Source of the DNA: Lachnospiraceae bacterium
GTDB taxonomy: Bacteria > Bacillota > Clostridia > Lachnospirales > Lachnospiraceae
Length of the DNA: 38,084 bases
Direction of reading: 5' to 3'
Assembly: GCA_030523345.1 (NCBI GenBank)
Contig: JAUNIR010000015.1
Location: forward strand, 1-38,084
Both the position numbers and the translations under genes were made by a program. The notes below the pieces were generated by a model. That model saw only the letters and a program-made list of their open reading frames with translations, ran no database searches and was not told the origin of the DNA. Every line of letters starts with the position of its first letter. Position 1 is the stretch's first letter. Positions 32,368 through 38,084 of this stretch are shown in pieces.

Positions 32368-33189
32368 CTACTGCATACCCTTAAGTTCATTTAACATCTT
32401 CTTTTTATCTGCTGCTCTCATAAGTGTTTCACCGACAAGCACTGCATTAACGCCGATTGTTTCTAACTTTGCCACATCTTCCCTTGTCTTAATTCCGCTT
32501 TCTGCCACAAAGAGTGTTTCTGCTGGCACTAAAGCTCTTAGTCTTCCAGAATTATTTATGTCAACCGTAAAATCCTTAAGATTTCTATTATTAACACCAA
32601 TAATTCTTGCCTTTGCCTTCATCGCAGACTCAATCTCTTTTTCATCATGCGCTTCCACTATATGAGACAGTCCCAGTGAATCTGCTATATTAATATACTC
32701 AGTCAATGTGTCCGTATCAAGTAGCGAACATATAAGCAATACAGCACCCGCACCGTATATTTTTGCCTGATAAATCATATACGGATCTACAGTGAAATCC
32801 TTACGAAGGCATGGTATTGATACTGTTTCAGCTATTTCCTCTAAATATCTGTCACTTCCTAAGAACCACTTTGGCTCTGTAAGTACAGAAATAGCTGTTG
32901 CTCCTGCAGCTTCATATTCCTTTGCTATATCAATATATGGAAATTGTTCTGCAATAAGGCCTTTTGAAGGTGACGCTTTTTTACACTCACATATAAATGA
33001 CATCTCCTTCTCTTTTCGTATGGATTCTTCAAAAAGAAATGCCTTACCATCTTTTTCAAGATTATTTATGTCAACCTCCATAACGGCAAGCTTTTCGGCT
33101 AATCCTCTTACTTCTTCCTCAGGAATTGCCTTTTTTTCTTTTTCAATTCGCTCTTTTGTGTACTCTGCGATTTCATTAAGTATTGTCAT
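32368..33189 (-). CDS. trpC: Indole-3-glycerol phosphate synthase
   Basis: A 273-residue TIM-barrel enzyme that closes the indole ring: CdRP to indole-3-glycerol phosphate. FICECKKASPSKG carries E68 and K70, CLRKDFTVDPYMIYQAKIYGAGAVLLI the central strands and catalytic lysine, GVNNRNLKDF the product-binding Asn, and VAESGIKTREDV the phosphate site. I start it at the ATG at 33189 (MTILNEIAEYTKERI), the usual family N-terminus. A TTG 12 codons upstream keeps the frame open but lies inside a hairpin. It is monofunctional, with trpF separate. Confidence 0.95.
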   Translation of the reverse strand: MTILNEIAEYTKERIEKEKKAIPEEEVRGLAEKLAVMEVDINNLEKDGKAFLFEESIRKEKEMSFICECKKASPSKGLIAEQFPYIDIAKEYEAAGATAISVLTEPKWFLGSDRYLEEIAETVSIPCLRKDFTVDPYMIYQAKIYGAGAVLLICSLLDTDTLTEYINIADSLGLSHIVEAHDEKEIESAMKAKARIIGVNNRNLKDFTVDINNSGRLRALVPAETLFVAESGIKTREDVAKLETIGVNAVLVGETLMRAADKKKMLNELKGMQ

Positions 33190-33204
33190 TATCTTACCAC
33201 TCAC

Positions 33205-33231
33205 AAATGCTTTTACAATTAACAAGCATTT
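33205..33231. other. Hairpin between trpD and trpC
   Basis: A perfect 8-bp stem AAATGCTT / AAGCATTT (33205-33212 and 33224-33231) with an 11-base loop, 15 bases before the trpC ATG. It has no T-run, so it is not a terminator. It may affect trpC translation or mRNA cutting and stability. Confidence 0.45.
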
Positions 33232-33253
33232 ATCTGATCATATACAACTTTAA

Positions 33254-34270
33254 TTACTTGTTACTCTCTGCAATGATAAGTTCAAGTGTCTCCATTGCTT
33301 TTCCAGAATCAATAAGATCTGCAGCGAGTTTAATTCCATCACCTATTGTATCAGCCTTTCCAGCAATATACAAAGCTGAACCTGCATTCATTAATACAGC
33401 ATCTCTCTTTGCACCCTTTTCGCCAGATAAGATTCCTCTTAATATTTTAGCATTTTCTTCTGGTGTTCCACCAACAATATCTTCTTTCGTAGCTCTAGCA
33501 AGTCCAAATACCTCTGGACAAATTTCATATGTCTTATAAATTCCACCTTCAAACTCACAAACCTTTGTTGGTGCACTAATCGAAATCTCGTCAAGCTTAT
33601 CAAGTCCGAAAACCACCATACCACGCTTAACACCAAGAGATGAAAGAACTCTTGCAAGTGGCTCAACTAACGCCTCATCGTATACACCAAGAAGCTGATA
33701 TACTGGCTTTCCAGGATTTGTAAGAGGTCCTAAAATATTAAATACTGTTCTGAATCCAAGTTCTTTTCTGATTGCGCCTACATACTTCATTGCTGAATGA
33801 TATTTCTGAGCAAAGAAGAAACACATTCCTGCATTTTTGAGCATCTCAACACACTTCTCTGGCTCCTGCTGAATGTTAACTCCAAGTGCCTCAAGACAAT
33901 CTGCTGTTCCGCAAAGTGATGATGCAGCTCTGTTTCCATGCTTTGAAATCTTTACTCCTCCTGCTGCCGCAACAATAGCTGAAGTTGTAGAAATATTAAA
34001 GCTGTGAGCTCCGTCTCCACCTGTTCCAACAATTTCCATTGTCTCCATTCCTGTATTACAAGGTGTAGCCTGCTCACGCATTGCTGTTGCACAACCAGCG
34101 ATTTCGTCTGTAGTTTCTGCCTTTGTACTCTTTGTAGAAAGAGCTGCAAGGAAAGCTGCATTCTGTGTCTGAGTTGTTTCACCTGTCATAATTTCCTTCA
34201 TAACAGCATATGCTTCATCGTATGTAAGGTCACCTTTGTTAACTATCTTTTCAATTGCTTCTTTAATCAT
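33254..34270 (-). CDS. trpD: Anthranilate phosphoribosyltransferase
   Basis: A 338-residue enzyme that transfers phosphoribose from PRPP to anthranilate. The PRPP/Mg site is [16 protein letters not shown] (GTGGD at 82-86), KHGNRAASS (110-118) binds anthranilate and phosphate, and DEISI is the later metal site. The N-terminal four-helix domain is normal. It is not fused to trpG, unlike the E. coli gene. AGGAGG lies before the ATG, 19 bases after trpG. Confidence 0.97.
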   Translation of the reverse strand: MIKEAIEKIVNKGDLTYDEAYAVMKEIMTGETTQTQNAAFLAALSTKSTKAETTDEIAGCATAMREQATPCNTGMETMEIVGTGGDGAHSFNISTTSAIVAAAGGVKISKHGNRAASSLCGTADCLEALGVNIQQEPEKCVEMLKNAGMCFFFAQKYHSAMKYVGAIRKELGFRTVFNILGPLTNPGKPVYQLLGVYDEALVEPLARVLSSLGVKRGMVVFGLDKLDEISISAPTKVCEFEGGIYKTYEICPEVFGLARATKEDIVGGTPEENAKILRGILSGEKGAKRDAVLMNAGSALYIAGKADTIGDGIKLAADLIDSGKAMETLELIIAESNK

Positions 34271-34289
34271 TTTTATTTCCTCCTAGTTT

Positions 34290-34868
34290 TTAATTAGCTT
34301 TAGCTAGATCTAAAAAGTTCTTAATTATTTTGCCACCATCTGGTGTAAGTATTGACTCTGGATGAAACTGGAGTCCATACACGTCATAATTCTTATGTGC
34401 CACTCCCATTATAACTCCATCTTCAGTCTCGCATGTGATTTTTAGACATTCTGGAAGCGACTCTCTCATCGATGCTAATGAATGATACCTTGCTACCTTC
34501 ATAATATCATCGCATCCTTTGAATATAGCACATGTTTTATCTATTTTTGTTTCCGACTGTTTTCCATGCATTATCTGATCTGCATAAGAAACAACTCCGC
34601 CGAATGCCACAGTTATCGCCTGGTGTCCCAGACATACACCAAGGACTGGTATTTTTCCAGCGGCTGCCTTCACAAGCTCAACGCATATTCCGGCATCCTC
34701 TGGCTTTCCAGGCCCTGGTGAAATCACGATAACGTTTGGTCTTAAGTCAAGTACCTCATCTACTGTGAGTTCATCATTTCTAATAACTTTTATATCTTCA
34801 TCAAAGGAGCCTATTAGCTGATATAAGTTATATGAAAAACTATCGTAATTATCTACTAGTAAAATCAT
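34290..34868 (-). CDS. trpG: Anthranilate synthase glutaminase subunit
   Basis: A 192-residue class I glutamine amidotransferase that feeds ammonia to TrpE. The triad is C79 in GVCLGHQ, H169 and E171 in LQFHPES; the oxyanion strand is VISPGPGKPEDAG. TrpG can also serve PabB in folate synthesis; no pabB is in the window. It overlaps the trpE stop in an ATGA junction, so the two subunits are made in step. Confidence 0.97.
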   Translation of the reverse strand: MILLVDNYDSFSYNLYQLIGSFDEDIKVIRNDELTVDEVLDLRPNVIVISPGPGKPEDAGICVELVKAAAGKIPVLGVCLGHQAITVAFGGVVSYADQIMHGKQSETKIDKTCAIFKGCDDIMKVARYHSLASMRESLPECLKITCETEDGVIMGVAHKNYDVYGLQFHPESILTPDGGKIIKNFLDLAKAN

Positions 34869-36322
34869 ATTTCTTTCTGTGCCTCCTTTATTGCCTTAAC
34901 TACTGCCGCAGCCTTATTCAAGCATTCCTGATATTCATTTTCTGGAACAGAGTCTGCAACAATTCCTGCACCACTTCTTACAAATACATGATTGTTTTTC
35001 TTATAAGCAAGTCTGATTCCAATGCAGAGATCTAAGTTTCCGGTGAAATCAATATAGCCAATTGCTCCGCCATATATTCCTCGCTTATTACCTTCCAAAT
35101 CATTAATAAGCTGACATGCCCTAATTTTTGGTGCTCCTGAAAGTGTTCCTGCCGGGAGAACTGCATCTACTGCATCAAGTGCATCATGTTTATCATCGAT
35201 TTCTCCCCTTACAGTTGATCCTATATGCATTACATGTGAGTATCTTAGTACGTCCATGTATCTCTCAACTTTTACTGAACCGAACTTGCTTATTTTTCCA
35301 AGATCATTTCTTCCAAGGTCCACTAGCATGTTGTGTTCAGCTCGTTCTTTTTCATCTGCGAGGAGTTCCTTTTCCAAAGCTTTATCCTCCTCGTCTGTCT
35401 TACCACGCCATCTAGTTCCTGCAAGTGGGAATGTATGTAGTACACCATCTTCTAATTTAACTAATGTCTCCGGAGATGCTCCTGCAACTTCCATATCTGA
35501 GCTTGTAAAGAAGAACATATATGGTGATGGATTAACTGTTCTTAACACTCTATATGTATTAAGAAGTGATCCTTCAAAATCTGCTTCCATTCTGTTTGAT
35601 AAAACAATCTGGAATATATCTCCTTCCTTAATGTGATGCTTTGCTTTATTAACCATTTCGCAAAATTCATCTTTTTCAAAATATGGTTTTATTTCTGAAT
35701 TAAGCTCACCCTTAGGTGGTTCTTTTACTTCTCCATTTTTTACAAGGTTAACAAGTTCTGCGAGTTCGATTTCTGCTTTAGCATAATTCTCCTCGATGTT
35801 ATCAGTGCCAATATTAACTATGAATACTATCTTCTGTCTAAAATTATCGAAGGCAATAACTTTGTCAAAAAGCATCAAATCCACATCATTGAATCCTTCA
35901 GAATCTTCCGCATCAAGCTTAAGCGTAGGCTCCGCATACTTGATATAGTCGTAAGCAAAATATCCTACAAGACCACCTGTGAATGGTGGGAGTTTTTCAA
36001 TCTTAGGACTATTGTAATCCTTAAGTACCTCTCTGATTTTGTCCTGCGGATTTTTTGTCTCGAAAGTCTCGCTTCCAATTTTCATCTTCCCATCAAGACA
36101 TGTTATTTCAAGCTTAGGATCATATCCAAGAAAAGTATAGCGTCCCCACAGCTCATTATCCGCTGCTGATTCTAACAGATAACTATGCTTTGATACACCC
36201 ATTAAAATCTTAAGAGTTTCTACAGGAGTACGAATATCAGAAAGTATTTCTGTACTTACCGGAATTATCTTGTACTCTTTATTTTCTGCAATTTTCTTTA
36301 CCTCTTCAAGTGTAGGATACAT
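34865..36322 (-). CDS. trpE: Anthranilate synthase component I
   Basis: A 485-residue chorismate-binding enzyme that, with TrpG, makes anthranilate, the first committed step to tryptophan. The N-terminal domain has the tryptophan feedback site (LLES, residues 49-52, and RYTFLGYDP). The catalytic domain shows IKEGDIFQIVLSNRME, NPSPYMFF, AGASPETLVK, FPLAGTRWRG, EHNMLVDLGRNDLG and AGTLSGAPKIRA. Both allosteric inhibition and T-box control are therefore expected. TAAGGAGG lies seven bases before the ATG. First structural gene of the operon. Confidence 0.97.
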   Translation of the reverse strand: MYPTLEEVKKIAENKEYKIIPVSTEILSDIRTPVETLKILMGVSKHSYLLESAADNELWGRYTFLGYDPKLEITCLDGKMKIGSETFETKNPQDKIREVLKDYNSPKIEKLPPFTGGLVGYFAYDYIKYAEPTLKLDAEDSEGFNDVDLMLFDKVIAFDNFRQKIVFIVNIGTDNIEENYAKAEIELAELVNLVKNGEVKEPPKGELNSEIKPYFEKDEFCEMVNKAKHHIKEGDIFQIVLSNRMEADFEGSLLNTYRVLRTVNPSPYMFFFTSSDMEVAGASPETLVKLEDGVLHTFPLAGTRWRGKTDEEDKALEKELLADEKERAEHNMLVDLGRNDLGKISKFGSVKVERYMDVLRYSHVMHIGSTVRGEIDDKHDALDAVDAVLPAGTLSGAPKIRACQLINDLEGNKRGIYGGAIGYIDFTGNLDLCIGIRLAYKKNNHVFVRSGAGIVADSVPENEYQECLNKAAAVVKAIKEAQKEI

Positions 36323-36386
36323 AACGCTTCCTCCTTAATTAAAAAACTTCTGGCATTTACTTTCTTCTGCTAAGTTTCTTTTAAAC

Positions 36387-36429
36387 AAAAAAACTGTCCA
36401 GACAGTCATTCTGCTAACTGTCGGGACAG
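36387..36429 (-). terminator. T-box-regulated terminator
   Basis: Stem CTGTCC / GGACAG (36429-36424 and 36399-36394) stacked, across a C-T mismatch, on GACAGT / ACTGTC (36422-36417 and 36406-36401) with a 10-base loop, then seven T (36393-36387). In the alternative fold the T-box sequence just upstream would pair with the 5' part of this hairpin. Confidence 0.9.
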
Positions 36430-36740
36430 GTAAATTCTTCCTGCGGTGCCACCCGGCTTGACATAAAAAATGCCCTCTCAATGCATACAACTTGCAATCG
36501 GAGAACATCAACCTAACCTGTGTCATATAAGTGAATGCATACTCTCGATAAATCAATTTATATGCTGCTGTTATTAACGAAGTGCCTCTCCGTCTCCCCT
36601 ACTCACGCATTTATACGATTTCAGGTCGCCCTCTGGAGCCCATTCACAATCGCCTTGCCTACTGCAATCACACCATCTGCAGTTCTCTCTTAGGTAGTAT
36701 CGAAGGCTACTTACTCTCCTTCAACGGTTTGTTTATTTAT
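36387..36740 (-). ncRNA. Tryptophan T-box riboswitch leader of the trp operon
   Basis: A T-box leader on the minus strand. It senses uncharged tRNA-Trp and lets transcription into trpE continue. Stem I is closed by GGAG (36719-36716) and CTCC (36638-36635). The specifier loop has AGTAAGTA on its 5' side and GTGAATGGG on its 3' side; the specifier codon is TGG (36642-36640), which reads tryptophan. The T-box proper, TGGCACCGC (36451-36443), lies in the antiterminator and is preceded by AAGCCGGG. A strong terminator hairpin follows at 36429-36387. The region holds no gene. Confidence 0.93.
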
Positions 36741-36748
36741 CTTTTACT

Positions 36749-36777
36749 AATTTAGCATGGCAAAGTAGGGATGTCAA
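36749..36777 (-). promoter_or_regulatory. Sigma-A promoter of the trp operon
   Basis: Minus strand: TTGACA (36777-36772), exactly 17 bases, TAAATT (36754-36749). Transcription would begin near 36742, at the start of the T-box leader. Confidence 0.85.
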
Positions 36778-36798
36778 GAGGGGAGGATTTACCAGAGC

Positions 36799-36906
36799 CT
36801 ATCTATCGGCTCCAACCTCAAAGTGATATTTTACAATTCCTTTATCAACTTTACTGTGTACTTCACCCTTTGTCATGTATTCCTGTAAATCAAATTTTTC
36901 ACTCAT
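36799..36906 (-). CDS. Small 35-residue ORF, possible gene remnant
   Basis: A short frame of 35 codons (MSEKFDLQEYMTKGEVHSKV... ending VGADR). It has its own strong promoter and sits alone between the last gene of the window and the trp promoter. GGGG lies just before the ATG. The first dozen residues look like the beginning of a normal cytosolic protein, so this may be the 5' stub of a deleted gene; it may equally be a real small protein. I cannot assign a function. Confidence 0.4.
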   Translation of the reverse strand: MSEKFDLQEYMTKGEVHSKVDKGIVKYHFEVGADR

Positions 36907-36934
36907 TTCCCCTGTCCTTATATTGTGTTAAATT

Positions 36935-36989
36935 AGATTGCATTCAATCTGTATAGTTATATACTACCTTATAAAATTGCTAGTGTCAA
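36935..36989 (-). promoter_or_regulatory. Strong promoter with adjacent palindrome
   Basis: Minus strand: TTGACA (36989-36984), 17 bases, TAGTAT (36966-36961). Just downstream of the expected start lies a perfect inverted repeat, AGATTGCATTCAATCT (36935-36950), whose core TTGCATTCAA resembles MarR-type operators. It could be a repressor site or a short RNA hairpin. It drives the 35-codon ORF. Confidence 0.65.
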
Positions 36990-37001
36990 GGATTTAAGTA
37001 G

Positions 37002-38084
37002 CTACATATCATCATTATAATCACTAACTCTTCTCATAATGCCATCTGTCAAATTAGTAATAACTTCAGTATCATTGACTATAATTGATGCCGTGTCGCC
37101 ATCCACAGTCATTTCTACCGTATACGTATACCCATTATGTACGGACCATCCATCTCCTGCTTCATCAGTAGATCTAACATTGAATATTAGCAAATACTTA
37201 TTCGGTCCGATTTGTTCATATTTTCCTATGTCCATATTACGATATCCTGTACATATGGCGTTACCCTCGTCATCTAGTTTAATTGTATAGCTATTGGCCC
37301 AATTATTAACCTCGTCATAATCTTCGGTGTTCCATCGTCCTACTGCACTAGCAACTTCTTTCACCTTTCCTATGCATTCGAAATATGTTTTTTTAATTTC
37401 CTCGTTTTTATTTACTATCTCGCTATAATCTCCATTAAATTGAACTTTGACCAAATAATAAGGATTATCATTTCTAATATTTATAAAATCGGTTTCTTCA
37501 AGCATCCAGTTAAAAGGAATAGTATACTCACTACCTTCAACAACCCCGTTAATCTCTGATTCGAAAGAGTCTTCAATAACATGCAAATTATAACCCGTAT
37601 CTGTCTTGTCAACATTCTCAATATAGCCAGCAACCACATCTCCACTTTCCATGTATCCACTTACCATATCATTGCTATCTTTTATCCAAATAAAAAAACC
37701 CTCCACTGGATTAATCCAAAATCCAATATATTCTTGGTTCTGCACATTCTCACTACTCTTTTCCTCTACTATCGATACTTTTTGCAAATCATCTGTTGTT
37801 TCCTTTTCCTCTATATCACTATCTGTTTCTTTCGCCATATCATACTCACGATCAACAGATACGGCTTCTTCTTTAGATCTCACATTGATTGAACGGTACT
37901 TTTTAATACCAGCCACGAGCATTATTAGAACAACTGATAGCAAAGCTAATACTGCCATTACTGTTTCAAATTTATATTTTTTAGTCTTAGCTACTCTCTT
38001 TTCCGGAATAGCCTGCTGTTCAACCGGTTTAACAGTACCTTCTTTAAAAAAACTTAATTCTGGTGACTGATATAATTTTTTGAA
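37002..38084 (-). CDS. Membrane-anchored extracytoplasmic protein, 5' end beyond window
   Basis: The frame is open to the window edge, giving at least 360 residues; the N-terminus is missing. The visible order is a basic cytoplasmic segment (ending TKKYKFETV, about 42 residues), one TM helix (about 43-62, MAVLALLSVVLIMLVAGI), a charged Glu/Lys/Ser linker of about 45 residues, and an outer domain. The outer domain starts near EYIGFWINPVEGFFIWIK and consists mostly of beta strands, including a repeat-like pair (IGFWINPVEG... and VGRWNTEDYD...). There is no known catalytic motif. The layout is that of a type II anchored surface or sensor protein. An internal ATG at 37958 exists, but the upstream frame clearly continues. 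Function unknown. Confidence 0.7.
   Translation of the reverse strand, partial: FKKLYQSPELSFFKEGTVKPVEQQAIPEKRVAKTKKYKFETVMAVLALLSVVLIMLVAGIKKYRSINVRSKEEAVSVDREYDMAKETDSDIEEKETTDDLQKVSIVEEKSSENVQNQEYIGFWINPVEGFFIWIKDSNDMVSGYMESGDVVAGYIENVDKTDTGYNLHVIEDSFESEINGVVEGSEYTIPFNWMLEETDFINIRNDNPYYLVKVQFNGDYSEIVNKNEEIKKTYFECIGKVKEVASAVGRWNTEDYDEVNNWANSYTIKLDDEGNAICTGYRNMDIGKYEQIGPNKYLLIFNVRSTDEAGDGWSVHNGYTYTVEMTVDGDTASIIVNDTEVITNLTDGIMRRVSDYNDDM

Noticed and set aside
33190-33225. Upstream TTG start for trpC
   Set aside because: The extra 12 residues fall in the intergenic hairpin, and the ATG at 33189 gives the family's normal N-terminus.
36335-36556. 73-codon minus-strand frame before trpE
   Set aside because: It lies across the T-box antiterminator and terminator; the structure explains the sequence.
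1-38084. Prophage, insertion sequence or integrative element
   Set aside because: No integrase, transposase, phage structural gene, tRNA or terminal repeats were seen; composition and coding density are even throughout.

Overview
The window looks like a chromosomal segment of a low-GC anaerobic Firmicute, most likely a Lachnospiraceae bacterium (Butyrivibrio/Pseudobutyrivibrio-like). The evidence is the AT-rich DNA, AGGAGG-type ribosome sites, a tryptophan T-box, an [FeFe]-hydrogenase maturase (HydG), a ferredoxin-DUF362 protein and the DUF5716/DUF5717 pair, which I recall as typical of this family. I saw no phage genes, transposases, CRISPR array, rRNA or tRNA. Almost all genes are on the minus strand. 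The exceptions are a GH5 glycosidase (11088-12116) and a small pair at 21455-22591.

Layout, left to right. (1) 1-8.7 kb: a minus-strand operon-like run. In transcription order it holds a 1.18 kaa protein with beta-sandwich and helical-repeat regions (DUF5717-like), a divergent Hsp70/actin-fold protein (DUF5716-like), a TPR-like protein, a two-TM coiled-coil protein, a PilZ (c-di-GMP receptor) protein and then purB, which runs off the window. This uncharacterised cluster is my main candidate for an undescribed system. (2) 8.7-10.5 kb: two paralogous secreted alanine-rich repeat proteins, co-transcribed from a near-consensus promoter and ended by a strong hairpin terminator. (3) 10.5-15.1 kb: mscL with a C-terminal zinc ribbon, the GH5 enzyme, and an ABC importer of the TrpXYZ type with its own promoter. 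(4) 15.2-21.4 kb: a YkgJ-like cysteine-cluster protein, a membrane-fused lipase-like hydrolase, a DMT transporter, a DUF362/ferredoxin protein, a CapA-like phosphoesterase and a Cof-type HAD phosphatase. (5) 21.4-22.6 kb: an orphan hypothetical gene and a CYTH enzyme. (6) 22.6-29.7 kb: sbcC, sbcD, hydG, a YczE-like membrane protein and a Na+/Ca2+-type antiporter. (7) 29.7-36.8 kb: a complete tryptophan operon in the order trpE-G-D-C-B-A-F, controlled by a T-box riboswitch whose specifier codon reads UGG (Trp). (8) 36.8-38.1 kb: a 35-codon ORF with a strong promoter and a palindrome, and the 3' part of a membrane-anchored protein gene.

The trp operon makes the whole path from chorismate to tryptophan and is switched on when tRNA-Trp is uncharged. 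The TrpXYZ-like importer 15 kb away could supply tryptophan or a similar solute, but it has no T-box. From the T-box to the terminator after sbcC, about 14 kb, all genes point the same way with small gaps and no strong terminator that I can see. Internal promoters are therefore likely. Intergenic regions between 17 and 33 kb share a recurring decamer, TTATGTWAAC, which is over-represented and unexplained.
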